DNA of 64,000 bases, taken from the NCBI RefSeq assembly GCF_023634845.1, contig NZ_JAMLJL010000003.1, forward strand, positions 327,822 to 391,821, in the 5' to 3' direction. Below are positions 24,685-34,582 of this stretch, one piece after another. The first letter of the stretch is position 1; each line of letters begins with the position of its first letter. The stretch comes from Flavobacterium amniphilum (GTDB lineage Bacteria > Bacteroidota > Bacteroidia > Flavobacteriales > Flavobacteriaceae). The notes beneath the pieces are model-generated. The model did not search any database and was not told the DNA's origin. It worked only from the letters and a program-made list of their open reading frames with translations. Made by a program: the position numbers and the translations under genes.

Positions 24685-25152
24685 TTAATAGTTTTTAATA
24701 ATTTTGAAAACCTTTAATTCCTTATTCTGGTCTTTTATTCTCAGAAAGTAAATTGATTTTGGATATTGACCCATCGGAATTTGAATTTCATTTTGACTTA
24801 TCCAGTCTTCAGCTAAAATCCTTCCGTTTATATCATATAACTCAAATTTCAGATCTTCGGCAATCAAAAAACCGACTTTCAGATTAATTTCATAAGAAAC
24901 TGGATTCGGGAATAAAGCAATTTGGTTGTCATCTGAATGTTCATCAGTAGCCAAAGTTGTGATTTCAAAAGGAAATTGGATTCCTTCATTGACAAATCCG
25001 TTCCCGGAATAAGAAGAATACGCAATCTGACCAACCGAATAATTCACATTACCATTTGAACCTGAAGCATTTCCTCCCGAAGCATTAATGGCTTCCTGGG
25101 AGAAAACCATAATCCTGCACAGCAAAAACAAGGCCAATGCTATTTTTTTCAT
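24685..25152 (-). CDS. Secreted protein with type IX secretion sorting domain
   Basis: 155 aa with a signal peptide (1-18, ending FSQ), then a short region starting EAINASGGNASGSNGNVNYSVGQIAYS that is typical of these proteins. The C-terminal T9SS type A sorting domain has IALFPNPVSYEINL (about 83-96), ELYDINGRIL (about 108-117) and a final lysine-rich KVFKIIKNY. It should cross the outer membrane through T9SS with loss of the sorting domain. Such a short cargo part (about 60 residues) is unusual. The gene is the first of a two-gene operon. Confidence 0.8.
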   Translation of the reverse strand: MKKIALALFLLCRIMVFSQEAINASGGNASGSNGNVNYSVGQIAYSSYSGNGFVNEGIQFPFEITTLATDEHSDDNQIALFPNPVSYEINLKVGFLIAEDLKFELYDINGRILAEDWISQNEIQIPMGQYPKSIYFLRIKDQNKELKVFKIIKNY

Positions 25153-25329
25153 ACCAACAAACTTTAGAATACCCTAATTTATTGATTATAAGCGTTTTTG
25201 TAAAATATACTCGACAATATACCTATAAATCTGATAAACTTATTTTAAATCTTAAAAGAAGGAATTTTCTTATATTTTTTGATTTACATTTTTAAGAATC
25301 CTTATATTTGAAGTATAATATCAGTAAAA

Positions 25330-25692
25330 ATGAGTCCTGAAAATTTACAGTCAATAGCATACCGTTGGTTTGATGCATTTAACACCAAACAGTTAGAAAA
25401 ATTATTAACGCTTTATGACGATGAAGCTCAACATTTCAGTCCGAAATTAAAAATCCGCCAACCTGAAACCCAGGGATTAATTATTGGGAAAGAAGCGATG
25501 CGTGTATGGTGGCAGGATGCCTTTGACCGATTACCGAGTTTAAATTACAAAGTAACTTCCTTGACCGCCAACAGCGACCGTGTTTTCATGGAATATGTAC
25601 GTAAGGTAGAAGGAGAAGAAGACATGCTGGTTGCCGAAGTATTGGAAGTCCGCGACGGAAAAATCATAGCGTCAAGAGTCTATCATGGATAA
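25330..25692 (+). CDS. SnoaL/NTF2-like protein
   Basis: A 120-aa cytosolic protein with the NTF2-like fold pattern: an N-terminal helix YRWFDAFNTKQLEKLLTLYDDEAQH (about 11-35), then GKEAMRVWWQDAFDRLPSL and a four-strand sheet. Such small cone-shaped proteins act as isomerases, dehydratases or ligand binders. The ligand is unknown. It is a single gene with a strong terminator. Confidence 0.75.
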   Translation: MSPENLQSIAYRWFDAFNTKQLEKLLTLYDDEAQHFSPKLKIRQPETQGLIIGKEAMRVWWQDAFDRLPSLNYKVTSLTANSDRVFMEYVRKVEGEEDMLVAEVLEVRDGKIIASRVYHG

Positions 25693-25730
25693 AAAAAAGC
25701 CTGACAAATTATGTCAGGCTTTTTTTATTT
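25691..25730. terminator. Bidirectional terminator
   Basis: AAAAAAAAGCCTGACA pairs with TGTCAGGCTTTTTTT around ATTTA, between the SnoaL-like gene and convergent trxA. Confidence 0.9.
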
Positions 25731-25741
25731 ACATACATATA

Positions 25742-26059
25742 TTACAATAATGCATCAATAGCTTTAGTGTAAGTGTCTTTTGGAGCAACACCTACCTGAC
25801 GTCCAACTACTTCTCCGTTTTGGAAAATAAGAACAGTCGGGATGTTACGAACTCCGTATTTAGCAGCAAATTCCTGATTTGCGTCTACGTCTACTTTACC
25901 AACCACAGCTTTTCCTTCGTACTCTGAAGAAATCTCATCAATGATTGGACCTACCATACGGCAAGGACCACACCATGCTGCCCAAAAATCAACTAATACC
26001 GGTTTGCTTGATTGTAATACTACTTCTTCAAAAGTAGCATCTGTTATTGCTTGTGCCAT
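25742..26059 (-). CDS. trxA: Thioredoxin
   Basis: A 105-aa protein of thioredoxin length with the active site W29-C30-G31-P32-C33, the preceding VLVDFWAAW, KVDVDANQEFAAKYGVRNIPT with the cis-proline (about residue 74) and FQNGEVVGRQVG. It is a cytosolic disulfide reductase. There is no signal peptide. It is a single gene with a good promoter upstream (26084-26113). Confidence 0.95.
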   Translation of the reverse strand: MAQAITDATFEEVVLQSSKPVLVDFWAAWCGPCRMVGPIIDEISSEYEGKAVVGKVDVDANQEFAAKYGVRNIPTVLIFQNGEVVGRQVGVAPKDTYTKAIDALL

Positions 26060-26083
26060 CTTATTTTTTTATTAATTGTTGGA

Positions 26084-26113
26084 CAAAAATAGAATTTTAT
26101 TTCTAAATGCAAG
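26084..26113 (-). promoter_or_regulatory. Promoter of trxA
   Basis: On the minus strand a TTG core (26110-26112) lies 18 bp before TATTTTTG (26084-26091), a TAnnTTTG -7 element. The leader is about 20 nt. Confidence 0.6.
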
Positions 26114-26162
26114 CCAATTGAAAATCAGTTTTATTGATAGTCTTATAAATTAAATCATTAGA

Positions 26163-28082
26163 TTACGAATTGTTGAACGTAATTTTTTCCGATTTTATTT
26201 TAACTCCGTCAATCGTGATTACCTCAACAAAATATTCATAAATAGTTCCCAATTCAGTATTTTCATCAGTGAAACCACGTTCCGAAAACACGAACGGCAT
26301 TCTTACAAAACCGGCTTCACCTTTGCGTTTGAACAACTTAACTTCCGCAACTTCATTTGGTAATATCCCATCGATTCTTAATTGCACTTTTTTAGAAGCT
26401 ACATCCTGTGAAGCCGACAATCTAATCGTTTCCATTCTTCCTTCTGCCGTGGCAACAGCCAATTTATTAGAAGCTTTGGAAACCAACTTCGCCGAATCAA
26501 TGGCTTTAATATAGTACTCCAGTTGCCCTCTTTCGCGTATCACGCTACTGAACGATACTTCTTTAACTGGTTCTGTATTTAATTTCATTTCCCTTCCTTC
26601 GTAAACCTGATAGACATCATAACCTAAAATCGCATCGGTATGTACAGCATTCCATTTTAAATTTAATTGACCGTTTTCAAATTTAGCTTCGTGTAAAAAA
26701 GGAGCCTGAGGCGCGACAACATCGGGCAATTGCACCCAGACAACAGCTTGCGGACTTTCATTAAATGATTTATCCATAGCGGTAATTTTATAAACGAACT
26801 TAGTTCCTGCTTTATCGTTGAAAGTATCCACAAAAGCAGTTTGTATTTGCGGATTTACGTTTAAAAGCAGCATTTCGTTTTCATCATCATCTTTCAATCC
26901 ACGGTAAATACGGTAACCTGCTAAATCCTTTTCAGAATTGGATCTCCATGACAAGGTTATTTTTCCCGGTTCCGATTTTGATGTCACTTCCTTCGGCATG
27001 GCAGGCGCATTATGATCCGGAACAAAAACATTAGCCGGTATTGTTTTACTGGCATTATTATATCTGTCAACAGCTTCAATCTGATATTGAAAAGAACCAA
27101 AAGCAGTTTCGTCTAATTTTTCGACAAACTTGGTTTCCGAAATGATTTCAGAGTTAATCCTTTTAAAAGTCTTGCCTTTATCGGTGCTTTTCAAAACATG
27201 ATATCCGGCAAGATCTTTATCCAATGAAGCTAACCAACTCAACACAACCTCATCATTTTTACGTTCGGCTTTAAATCCTTTTACCACTACAGGTGCTGTT
27301 GCATCTTTAACTTCTATTTTTATTTCAGCCGAAGCCTGACTTTCGGTATTCAGCATCGTAATTCCTTTCACTGTATAAACATGGCTTCCCTGTACAACAT
27401 TTACATCGGTATAACCCGACTGATAACCGCTTTTCTCAAGATTTGCCATCACGGGTTCGCTATTGATTTTGATTCCGTCACGGTACACATTGTAACCCAT
27501 AAAATCTTCATTGGTTTCCCATGACATTTTTACATTTTGCTTTTCCTGAGCCGCTTTTGTGTTTTTTGGTGCTAAAGGAATTTCACCCGCCACTAATCCG
27601 TTAAGAACAGAAATCTCCTTTCCGGATTGATTATCAACTAATTTATAATTAAACCTTTTGCCCGAGACAACCGCATTATCTTCAAAGAAAATCCCTAAAT
27701 GCTTAGCCGTTTGATTGTCAAAAATAGCCGCAAGAGCCAACTGGTAATTTACATATGCTCTTTTATTAGGATCTGTTGCTTTTGTATTCTTGCTTTGAAT
27801 ATAAAATTCATACGATTTATCCTTTGGGAACGGATTTTTTGGCGTCTTCAATTCTGCTTCAGCAATTAATGCCGAAGGTACAATCGGACTGGAATTCAGT
27901 TTTTGCCATGAGCTGCCGGATTCACTTCTGAAAATATCAAAAGACGTATTTCCTTTCAGGTTTTTTGACATCCATTTTAATTGCACTTTATTTCCGTTAG
28001 TCGCGCCAAATAATTTATAATCCTGTGCATTAACAACCAATGACATCAAAAACAAAACAGTAACTATATATATCTTTTTCAT
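26163..28082 (-). CDS. Secreted multi-domain fibronectin type III protein
   Basis: 639 aa with a signal peptide (about 1-19, ending NAQ). The mature part consists of about five or six FN3-like repeats, each with a W near its start and a G-Y-x-V/I-Y/L segment: KWMSKNLKG, SWETNEDFMGYNVYRDG, SWLASLDKDLAGYHVLK, SWRSNSEKDLAGYRIYRG and KWNAVHTDAILGYDVYQ. No sorting domain or membrane anchor is visible. It is the last gene of a three-gene operon (20 bp after the 1516-aa TANFOR protein). The likely place is the periplasm or cell surface as a binding or structural partner. The function is unknown. Confidence 0.75.
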   Translation of the reverse strand: MKKIYIVTVLFLMSLVVNAQDYKLFGATNGNKVQLKWMSKNLKGNTSFDIFRSESGSSWQKLNSSPIVPSALIAEAELKTPKNPFPKDKSYEFYIQSKNTKATDPNKRAYVNYQLALAAIFDNQTAKHLGIFFEDNAVVSGKRFNYKLVDNQSGKEISVLNGLVAGEIPLAPKNTKAAQEKQNVKMSWETNEDFMGYNVYRDGIKINSEPVMANLEKSGYQSGYTDVNVVQGSHVYTVKGITMLNTESQASAEIKIEVKDATAPVVVKGFKAERKNDEVVLSWLASLDKDLAGYHVLKSTDKGKTFKRINSEIISETKFVEKLDETAFGSFQYQIEAVDRYNNASKTIPANVFVPDHNAPAMPKEVTSKSEPGKITLSWRSNSEKDLAGYRIYRGLKDDDENEMLLLNVNPQIQTAFVDTFNDKAGTKFVYKITAMDKSFNESPQAVVWVQLPDVVAPQAPFLHEAKFENGQLNLKWNAVHTDAILGYDVYQVYEGREMKLNTEPVKEVSFSSVIRERGQLEYYIKAIDSAKLVSKASNKLAVATAEGRMETIRLSASQDVASKKVQLRIDGILPNEVAEVKLFKRKGEAGFVRMPFVFSERGFTDENTELGTIYEYFVEVITIDGVKIKSEKITFNNS

Positions 28083-28102
28083 CTTTTTACTTTTAAAATC
28101 TA

Positions 28103-31100
28103 TTACAGACTAATACTGAATCCTCCGTTTGACGACCAGCGTGCATGCAGGGTAAAGTTTGGAATCCAGCGGTGAACATCACACACCACACTTCCGTCAA
28201 AAACAACCGGATTAGGCATGGAAACTACCAAATCAGCCGAAACACCGCAACCTCCACCGATACAACCTTCAAACGCCCAGAAATCGACACAACCTCTACC
28301 GTAAGCATTTCCGCTAAACCATGCTTTACCGGTAGCCTGAAATGGGGAATAATTGACATCCAGTGAAGCTCCTAAATTAGAAACCAAACGCCCTTCAGCT
28401 GAGGCAATACCCAAATCCAATCCTTTCCAGCCCGAATCGTAATGATTATTAAATCCTAAAGCAACGTGTGTTTTATCAAAATTCAACCAAATACCGTTAG
28501 TAAATCCACTTCCGCACATGATTTCAGCTGTAATTGGCGCTTCTTTACTTCCTACGTTCAGGTAAAAATTATCTGCTCCAAAATGGAAACTTATAGCATC
28601 TTCGTTAGCTGCTCCTTCATTAATACACACAATATCTTTGATACCGCCCCAAATTTGGCCTTTTCCGTCAAGGTATTTATCAACCCAATTTAACTTACCG
28701 TTCAATCGCGCCTGTAACAAACCTGAACTGTTACTATTTTGGGCAATTGCATCACCTTTTACGAAGTAATCAATTCCGTCGATACTCCATCCTTTAAACT
28801 GTGTTACTACCTGAACATGTCCGTGCAATGTTGCTCCCTGATCGTAAGCTGTTCGCACATCGGCTTCTGCAGCGATACCCAAAGAATAACTCTTATTCGG
28901 GTTCATATCTGTAATCTGTCCTAAATTATTATACGTTGGCTGGATATGATAATACGCCTTTCCTCCGAAACCATGTGCCTCGAGAATACCCGGCACAATT
29001 GGAACAGCAACGAATCCTTTTTGTTTAAATTCAAAGAACCAATAGGTATAGTTTCCATTATTTGCCAGTGTTTTTCCTAAAATCATTTTTGCCTGTAATT
29101 CTTTGGCATCGGGTTCTTTCGCTTCATAATAACCTCCCAGTTCAAAATAATTCCCCCAGGTCTGATCCCCGGTTACGATTTTGAAGCCGCCTCCAAATTT
29201 TTGGGCACCATCTTCATAACCACCGTTTACAGCTTTTCCGTCATCCGAAATTTCAAGGGAATTTTCCAGTGCAGAAATATAATGTTCATCCTCAGAGCTT
29301 GGTCCTTTAAAAATATTTTTAGGCGGTTTTGTATCGTTAAGAGCTGGATTCGTCTGATTTGAATAATTCGGATTTGTATTATAATCGGCAGTCACATCAA
29401 ACGTGTTAGGTTTTGGTTCGTTACCGTGATACACGAAGCCCATTTCTTTTTTAGTAGTCGTTCCGATTTTTTCTCCTAAGACCAAATCTCCTGAGAATAA
29501 AAACTGCGCATCTGTTTTTACCGTACTCCGCTTGATTTTCATTTTATCAATGCCGTAACTGAAACGGTAATATTTAGCCCATCTTTTAAATCCTTCACAA
29601 ACCGATTCAGAATTATCGGCAAAATTACCGTCAAACGAAACCGCACCTGAAGCGTTGATATGCATATCACACATGCTCATGTTATTTGTTTCAAAACCTT
29701 TATCTTCCGAATTTTCAACAGTCAGATTAGGCGAAACCACAATCGCATTTCCTTCAAGTCTACCTGACCAGATCGTCATATAAGCATAACTTCCCGAAGT
29801 GTTTTTATGCAGATAATATTTTTTATTGTAATCGAAACTCAGGTTAATTTCCTGGATCTTCTTATCATCAACATTAATCATTAATCCAGCCCAGTCATTC
29901 ATTAGAGGCGCGTACAATTTACCTTCTACATTCAGAAAAATCAATTTATTATTCTTGATCATGAAAGAAGATTTGCTCAACTTTGACGTAAAACCGGCAA
30001 TGTCGGCCGTATTTTTAGTTTCAACTCCAGGTTTAGTATTTGTGGTATATCCTTTTCCACAATTGTGTACTTTATCGAAAGATAAGTCCAGAACTGATTT
30101 TTTAGTCGCTCCCTGTTTTTGGGGCAAATTAACTTCAATACCAAATTTATCAAAGTTCAATCCGTTAGTATATCCTTCAAATTTAGATTCAATCCGTCCG
30201 TCATCTGAAAGATGCACATAAGTTTCAGTTACTTTAGCATAAACAGATCCGTCTTCATTGATTTTCCATTTCATTGGCGTAGCAAATTCATAACGGAAAT
30301 TCAAATTCTTCTGCTCTTTGAAAGGAATGTTCAAAACCGCAAAATTATTATCAATCATACTCGTTGGCATTGCTTTTGGCACTTTTATCTTTCCGGTCAG
30401 ACTCGTCGAAGCTTCCAGTTTTTTTACATTGACCTTTATGCCTTCCACCGGATCAAAATCGACACCAATCCCTGAATTTTCCAAATTTTGCATATTCTTG
30501 CTTTTCAGCATTACCGAACCGTCAAACTTATCAGCAAAACTCATGGCCAAAGTACCGTCAGTAGCTGTTTCAAATTCATATTGCTGGTTTGTACTGTTAG
30601 AACCAGACTGCCAGATGAACCAGTTTGAAAACCATTTCATTGACACTTTACCTTCGGTGATTCCGGAATCTTTACTGACTTTAAAAAGTTTATTTTCGGC
30701 ATCCATGTCCCCTTCGAGTTTAGCGGTCAGTTTCATACTGTTCAATGCCAATTGGAAAGCGCCTTCACAATCTTTATTCGTACTCAAATCGATGCGGTTA
30801 CTCGGGAATATCCCTTTTGTGTTCATATCGATTGTTCCACTGACAACAGCCCATTGGTATTTTTTAAGCTTTGGAAAATACGCAACCGGTCTTACTTTCA
30901 AATCTTTAAACCAGCATGTAACTTCTTTTCCACCTTCCCAAAGCAATATTTTCCCCTGACCTGCGAAAGAATCCTGATTTTTATCATTCACTTTCGTCAC
31001 CTGTATATTATACCCATTGATAACTAAACTTTTGAGATTAGCCAACTCCGAATTATCTTCCACAAACTCAACATAATCAGGAAGACTGCTATCCACCATC

Positions 31101-32653
31101 ATTCCGTTAACGATTGCCAAAACTCGCCAGGCCATTAAGTTCTTATCTTGATCCACCTGAGTTTTAAAGCTAAAACTGGTTTCTTTAAAAGGACCGAGAG
31201 AGCCGTTGAAATCAGTATTTGAAAACAGTTTTTCACTGACTTCACTTTTATTTTTGATATATTTCCATTGAATAATATACTCCTGCACGGTTTTGTTTTT
31301 TGAAGCCGTCCAGGCATAGGTCATATTTTCCCCACCGGAAATCTGTTTCCCGTTAATAGGTGAAATTAGTTTTATCCTTTCTGTTAAAGGTGCGTCTGTA
31401 ATTTCAAAAGTTTCGATGGTACTCTTTTCAATTATTTTTTTATTGGCATCCAAAGCAACCACACGCCACGCATTCTTTCCTTTCTTTGTCGCCCATTTTG
31501 CCTGCATGGTAACTGTAAGATTAAGTTGGGCATCCAATGGATAATAATTATACTGATCAGCAAACAAATCCTCAGATACTTCACTCCATTCCTTAATGGT
31601 TTTCTTATCATTAATCTGATCTGTGGTTTGCACCTGATACGATTTTACATTCGGATTTTTAGACGGAGTCCATGAAAAGTTAAATCCGTAACCGCTTGAA
31701 ACCTGTTGATGGTTGATTGGATAAACCGGCTTTAATCCGAAATTTGTGTTTTGGCTTTGGGCAATTACTACAATTTCTTCTCCTTTATATTCAAAACTGC
31801 AAACCTCACTGTTTCCTCTGTTCTGAACATTCAATGGAGTCCCGCCTCTTACACCTGCCGGAAGCAAGGTCACACGCCATGCATATTTTTTTCCTTTGCG
31901 TAACTGAGGCTGTGCAGGACCATAAACAAAAGAAAAAGCAGTAGTTGTTGTTTCAAAGAAAGCCGGAGTTGTAGCACTGTTCATGGCTTCGTTAGGATTA
32001 CGGGTTGCCGGAATCAGTTCCACGATTTTCAACTTATACTGACTTCCCACAGGCGCAACAGCCGAAGGTAACCATGAAAAAATGACATTCTGGATATTTC
32101 CAGCCATAATTGGTTCATCACATCTTGGTGAAACCAGTTGAGGCGGAGTAATTTGTTCAATATTGAATGAATTACTACACCCTAGCGGTTCAGAACTGCT
32201 TAAAACAGCTCCGGTATTATAATCCAAAACCTGCACACACAATGTGTAATTCCCTTCTGGAATACCAGAACCTCTAAACAGTTCGCTTTTACTGATTCCT
32301 GAAACCGTAACAGAGTTGAATTCCAAATAGTTTCTTAAATCCAACCCCGTCAGCATTTTTGATTGATATGCTGTAAGCTGAAGTGGCGTAGCTGGTCTGT
32401 AGCTATCAGAAGTAGCCACTGTAATTCCATTATCACCGGTTATGGTAGCCTTCAACTTTACACTTGCATTCGTGTAAGACATCAATGTAAGCAATACCTT
32501 ATTCGAACTATTTACATAATCCGGCAAATAGGTTGAATAAGGCGGCAATACTTGTACCGTGACGTTAACTGTTGGTGTTTGCGACCAGATTAACTGCGTC
32601 ATCAGCAACAGTATAAAACTTAAAAATTTCAAATTATTTCTCATAATCCCCAA
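28103..32653 (-). CDS. 1516-aa secreted TANFOR/FN3-type surface protein
   Basis: A signal peptide (about residues 4-25, ending WSQ) is followed by a domain I recognise as the Bacteroidota TANFOR type (LPPYSTYLPDYVNSSNKVLLTL..., SGIPEGNYTLCVQVLDYNTGAVLS, about 30-165). Three FN3-like repeats begin LVSPRCDEPI, VYPINHQQVS and LISPINGKQI, each ending in a FSW/YAW core (about 170-560). A very long beta-rich region follows to the C-terminus with Asp/Asn-rich turns and a late Cys-rich stretch (CVDFWAFEGCIGGGCG). No sorting domain is seen. It starts 3 bp after the beta-barrel gene stop; M4 (32644) is an alternative start with more room for a ribosome site. This is a large cell-surface component of unknown function. 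Confidence 0.75.
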   Translation of the reverse strand: MGIMRNNLKFLSFILLLMTQLIWSQTPTVNVTVQVLPPYSTYLPDYVNSSNKVLLTLMSYTNASVKLKATITGDNGITVATSDSYRPATPLQLTAYQSKMLTGLDLRNYLEFNSVTVSGISKSELFRGSGIPEGNYTLCVQVLDYNTGAVLSSSEPLGCSNSFNIEQITPPQLVSPRCDEPIMAGNIQNVIFSWLPSAVAPVGSQYKLKIVELIPATRNPNEAMNSATTPAFFETTTTAFSFVYGPAQPQLRKGKKYAWRVTLLPAGVRGGTPLNVQNRGNSEVCSFEYKGEEIVVIAQSQNTNFGLKPVYPINHQQVSSGYGFNFSWTPSKNPNVKSYQVQTTDQINDKKTIKEWSEVSEDLFADQYNYYPLDAQLNLTVTMQAKWATKKGKNAWRVVALDANKKIIEKSTIETFEITDAPLTERIKLISPINGKQISGGENMTYAWTASKNKTVQEYIIQWKYIKNKSEVSEKLFSNTDFNGSLGPFKETSFSFKTQVDQDKNLMAWRVLAIVNGMMVDSSLPDYVEFVEDNSELANLKSLVINGYNIQVTKVNDKNQDSFAGQGKILLWEGGKEVTCWFKDLKVRPVAYFPKLKKYQWAVVSGTIDMNTKGIFPSNRIDLSTNKDCEGAFQLALNSMKLTAKLEGDMDAENKLFKVSKDSGITEGKVSMKWFSNWFIWQSGSNSTNQQYEFETATDGTLAMSFADKFDGSVMLKSKNMQNLENSGIGVDFDPVEGIKVNVKKLEASTSLTGKIKVPKAMPTSMIDNNFAVLNIPFKEQKNLNFRYEFATPMKWKINEDGSVYAKVTETYVHLSDDGRIESKFEGYTNGLNFDKFGIEVNLPQKQGATKKSVLDLSFDKVHNCGKGYTTNTKPGVETKNTADIAGFTSKLSKSSFMIKNNKLIFLNVEGKLYAPLMNDWAGLMINVDDKKIQEINLSFDYNKKYYLHKNTSGSYAYMTIWSGRLEGNAIVVSPNLTVENSEDKGFETNNMSMCDMHINASGAVSFDGNFADNSESVCEGFKRWAKYYRFSYGIDKMKIKRSTVKTDAQFLFSGDLVLGEKIGTTTKKEMGFVYHGNEPKPNTFDVTADYNTNPNYSNQTNPALNDTKPPKNIFKGPSSEDEHYISALENSLEISDDGKAVNGGYEDGAQKFGGGFKIVTGDQTWGNYFELGGYYEAKEPDAKELQAKMILGKTLANNGNYTYWFFEFKQKGFVAVPIVPGILEAHGFGGKAYYHIQPTYNNLGQITDMNPNKSYSLGIAAEADVRTAYDQGATLHGHVQVVTQFKGWSIDGIDYFVKGDAIAQNSNSSGLLQARLNGKLNWVDKYLDGKGQIWGGIKDIVCINEGAANEDAISFHFGADNFYLNVGSKEAPITAEIMCGSGFTNGIWLNFDKTHVALGFNNHYDSGWKGLDLGIASAEGRLVSNLGASLDVNYSPFQATGKAWFSGNAYGRGCVDFWAFEGCIGGGCGVSADLVVSMPNPVVFDGSVVCDVHRWIPNFTLHARWSSNGGFSISL

Positions 32654-32656
32654 TTA

Positions 32657-34342
32657 TTAAAATGTGTAGGTGTAACCTAAATCTATATTGTACTCGTTAA
32701 ACGAAACCCCGGTTCCGTTTTTAGCTTTGTTATCAAGGTAAGTTCCTCTTAATGTCAACCCATGATGCTGGTTCAAATTGTAAGTATTTTGAAGGGTGAC
32801 GTTTATAATATCGGCAAAAGGTTCCCCGTTCAGTTTTTGTTGGGTTCCGTTAGCACTAAGACTCAAATTCATTTTATTCTCAAAAAAAGGTTTGGCAACA
32901 TTCAAGCCTACTCCGTTTAAACGGTTTGTATTGGCATCCGAATTAAAGATCGAAAGCAGGTAATTCACTCCTACCATAAACCCCGACTTATTAAAAACAA
33001 AATTGCTGTTATAGTTTAGGTTATCAACTTGGTATTCGGTTAAGTTTGCCGTATTCGGATTTTTGTCGGTCATCCATTGTTTGTTCAACATTAAAGTATG
33101 GAAATGAGTCAATTTCTCTTTTACAAAAGTCAGCCTTGGCATCACAACCATATTTTGGGAAACATACGATTGCTGTGTCGCCTGATTTGGGATTTTCAAT
33201 CCTTTCCCTTGTTCACCTGAAAAATTAGCATACATAGCATTAAAACCGAATTTCTGTGAAATCGTCCAATCCAAACCGACATTACCAATGAATCTTTTTG
33301 TTGTATACGATTTTTTATCCATTAAATTATCGCGCTGACGCCCAACACTACTGGTAATTTTCAATTTATTCTTTAACAAATAAACTGATGGCTCCAATGT
33401 AATATTCTCGACATCCGTTTGAAAATAATAGGCACCCATACTCTGAAAATCCGGTTCAACACGACGGTATTTTGCTTTTATTTTATAAGTCTTCTCTTCG
33501 TATCGTACTTCGGTCTGATAAGCATTATACCATTGTGAAGAGGTATTGATTTCCATTATCGATTCAAATTTTTTGACTGGTGAGTTATCATCAGTTGCAA
33601 AATCAGCAGCATTGACATCTCTAGTGTACACGCTTGAAGCCACGTCAAAATCCCAGAATAAATGATCTGTAAATTTCATCTTTGACGATATCCCGGCAAC
33701 GATATTCTCGGCCGCTAAAACCTCAGTTTGTGTTGGAACCGTATTCAGTGAATTTTCATCGTCCTGACCTTTAAGAAGAATCAGGTCTACATGGCTGGTT
33801 TCAGTACCATACCCTACTTTCATGGCGTAACCGGTTCTTTTGTAAGCTGGTGTTATTGCTTCGGGAGATGTTAAATCTTCTTCCACAGCTCTGTTGAGTC
33901 TTCCGTACAAAGCACCGAAACGGAATTTACCCGGATTTAATTCAACCCCAACACCCATAGCAGTTTGACCTGCCCATGTAAAAGGTGACCAAGTCAGGTT
34001 TGTGTAACCCAGATGTGCTTTGGCCCATTTATATGACGGACTTATACAAAACTGGTTAAACGGTTGGCGGAAAGAACGTTCCTGCTCACTTACCGTCAAT
34101 GAAAAAGGAATTTCAATTCCGTACAATTTTAAAATCGGATTCCCAGTAAAATACCAGGAAAAATCTTTGCGGCGGGGAGCAATCCCATCAACGTCATAAT
34201 ACGATCCAAAAGCAGAAAAAGTTCCTGAAATCTCAACCGGTTTTTCCTCTGTAATTGTTTCCAGGTCCTGCGAAAATACTTTTGGTACTATTCCACTGGT
34301 TAAAAGAAAAAAAATAACCATTGCCCATCTAATCCTTCTCAT
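32657..34342 (-). CDS. Outer-membrane beta-barrel protein (first gene of TANFOR operon)
   Basis: About 561 aa from ATG 34342 (MRRIRWAMVIFFLL), with a signal peptide ending VFSQ at about residue 25. The rest is alternating hydrophobic/polar strands ending in aromatic residues (for example YNIDLGYTYTF at the very C-terminus), the signature of an outer-membrane barrel of perhaps 20 or more strands. No plug domain or TonB box is apparent, so I do not call it a TonB-dependent receptor. It is the promoter-proximal gene, so it may form the pore or anchor for the two secreted partners. Its promoter region faces the response regulator gene. Confidence 0.75.
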   Translation of the reverse strand: MRRIRWAMVIFFLLTSGIVPKVFSQDLETITEEKPVEISGTFSAFGSYYDVDGIAPRRKDFSWYFTGNPILKLYGIEIPFSLTVSEQERSFRQPFNQFCISPSYKWAKAHLGYTNLTWSPFTWAGQTAMGVGVELNPGKFRFGALYGRLNRAVEEDLTSPEAITPAYKRTGYAMKVGYGTETSHVDLILLKGQDDENSLNTVPTQTEVLAAENIVAGISSKMKFTDHLFWDFDVASSVYTRDVNAADFATDDNSPVKKFESIMEINTSSQWYNAYQTEVRYEEKTYKIKAKYRRVEPDFQSMGAYYFQTDVENITLEPSVYLLKNKLKITSSVGRQRDNLMDKKSYTTKRFIGNVGLDWTISQKFGFNAMYANFSGEQGKGLKIPNQATQQSYVSQNMVVMPRLTFVKEKLTHFHTLMLNKQWMTDKNPNTANLTEYQVDNLNYNSNFVFNKSGFMVGVNYLLSIFNSDANTNRLNGVGLNVAKPFFENKMNLSLSANGTQQKLNGEPFADIINVTLQNTYNLNQHHGLTLRGTYLDNKAKNGTGVSFNEYNIDLGYTYTF

Positions 34343-34582
34343 AGTTTGTTCATTTGTTTTTTGTAAAAAAGCCGATAAAAAGCAGATAAAACCGATGAAA
34401 TGCAAAATTTATAATTATCAGTGTTTAAAAGGTTTACCAATTGTTTTTAACAAAATTTTAAGCCAAATTTGCAACGGGTTTTCCCACGAAAAAAACACCG
34501 ATATACGAACGACAATTAAAATAGACGAATGACATTTTTACATCATTTGCATTTTTTATATATTTAGGCAAGAACTATTATT

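Noticed and set aside
30318..30959. 213-codon plus-strand frame inside the 1516-aa protein gene
   Set aside because: Antisense shadow of a coding sequence with continuous beta-rich protein pattern; low-complexity hydrophobic product.
32657..34342. TonB-dependent receptor
   Set aside because: I see barrel strands but no N-terminal plug domain or TonB box.
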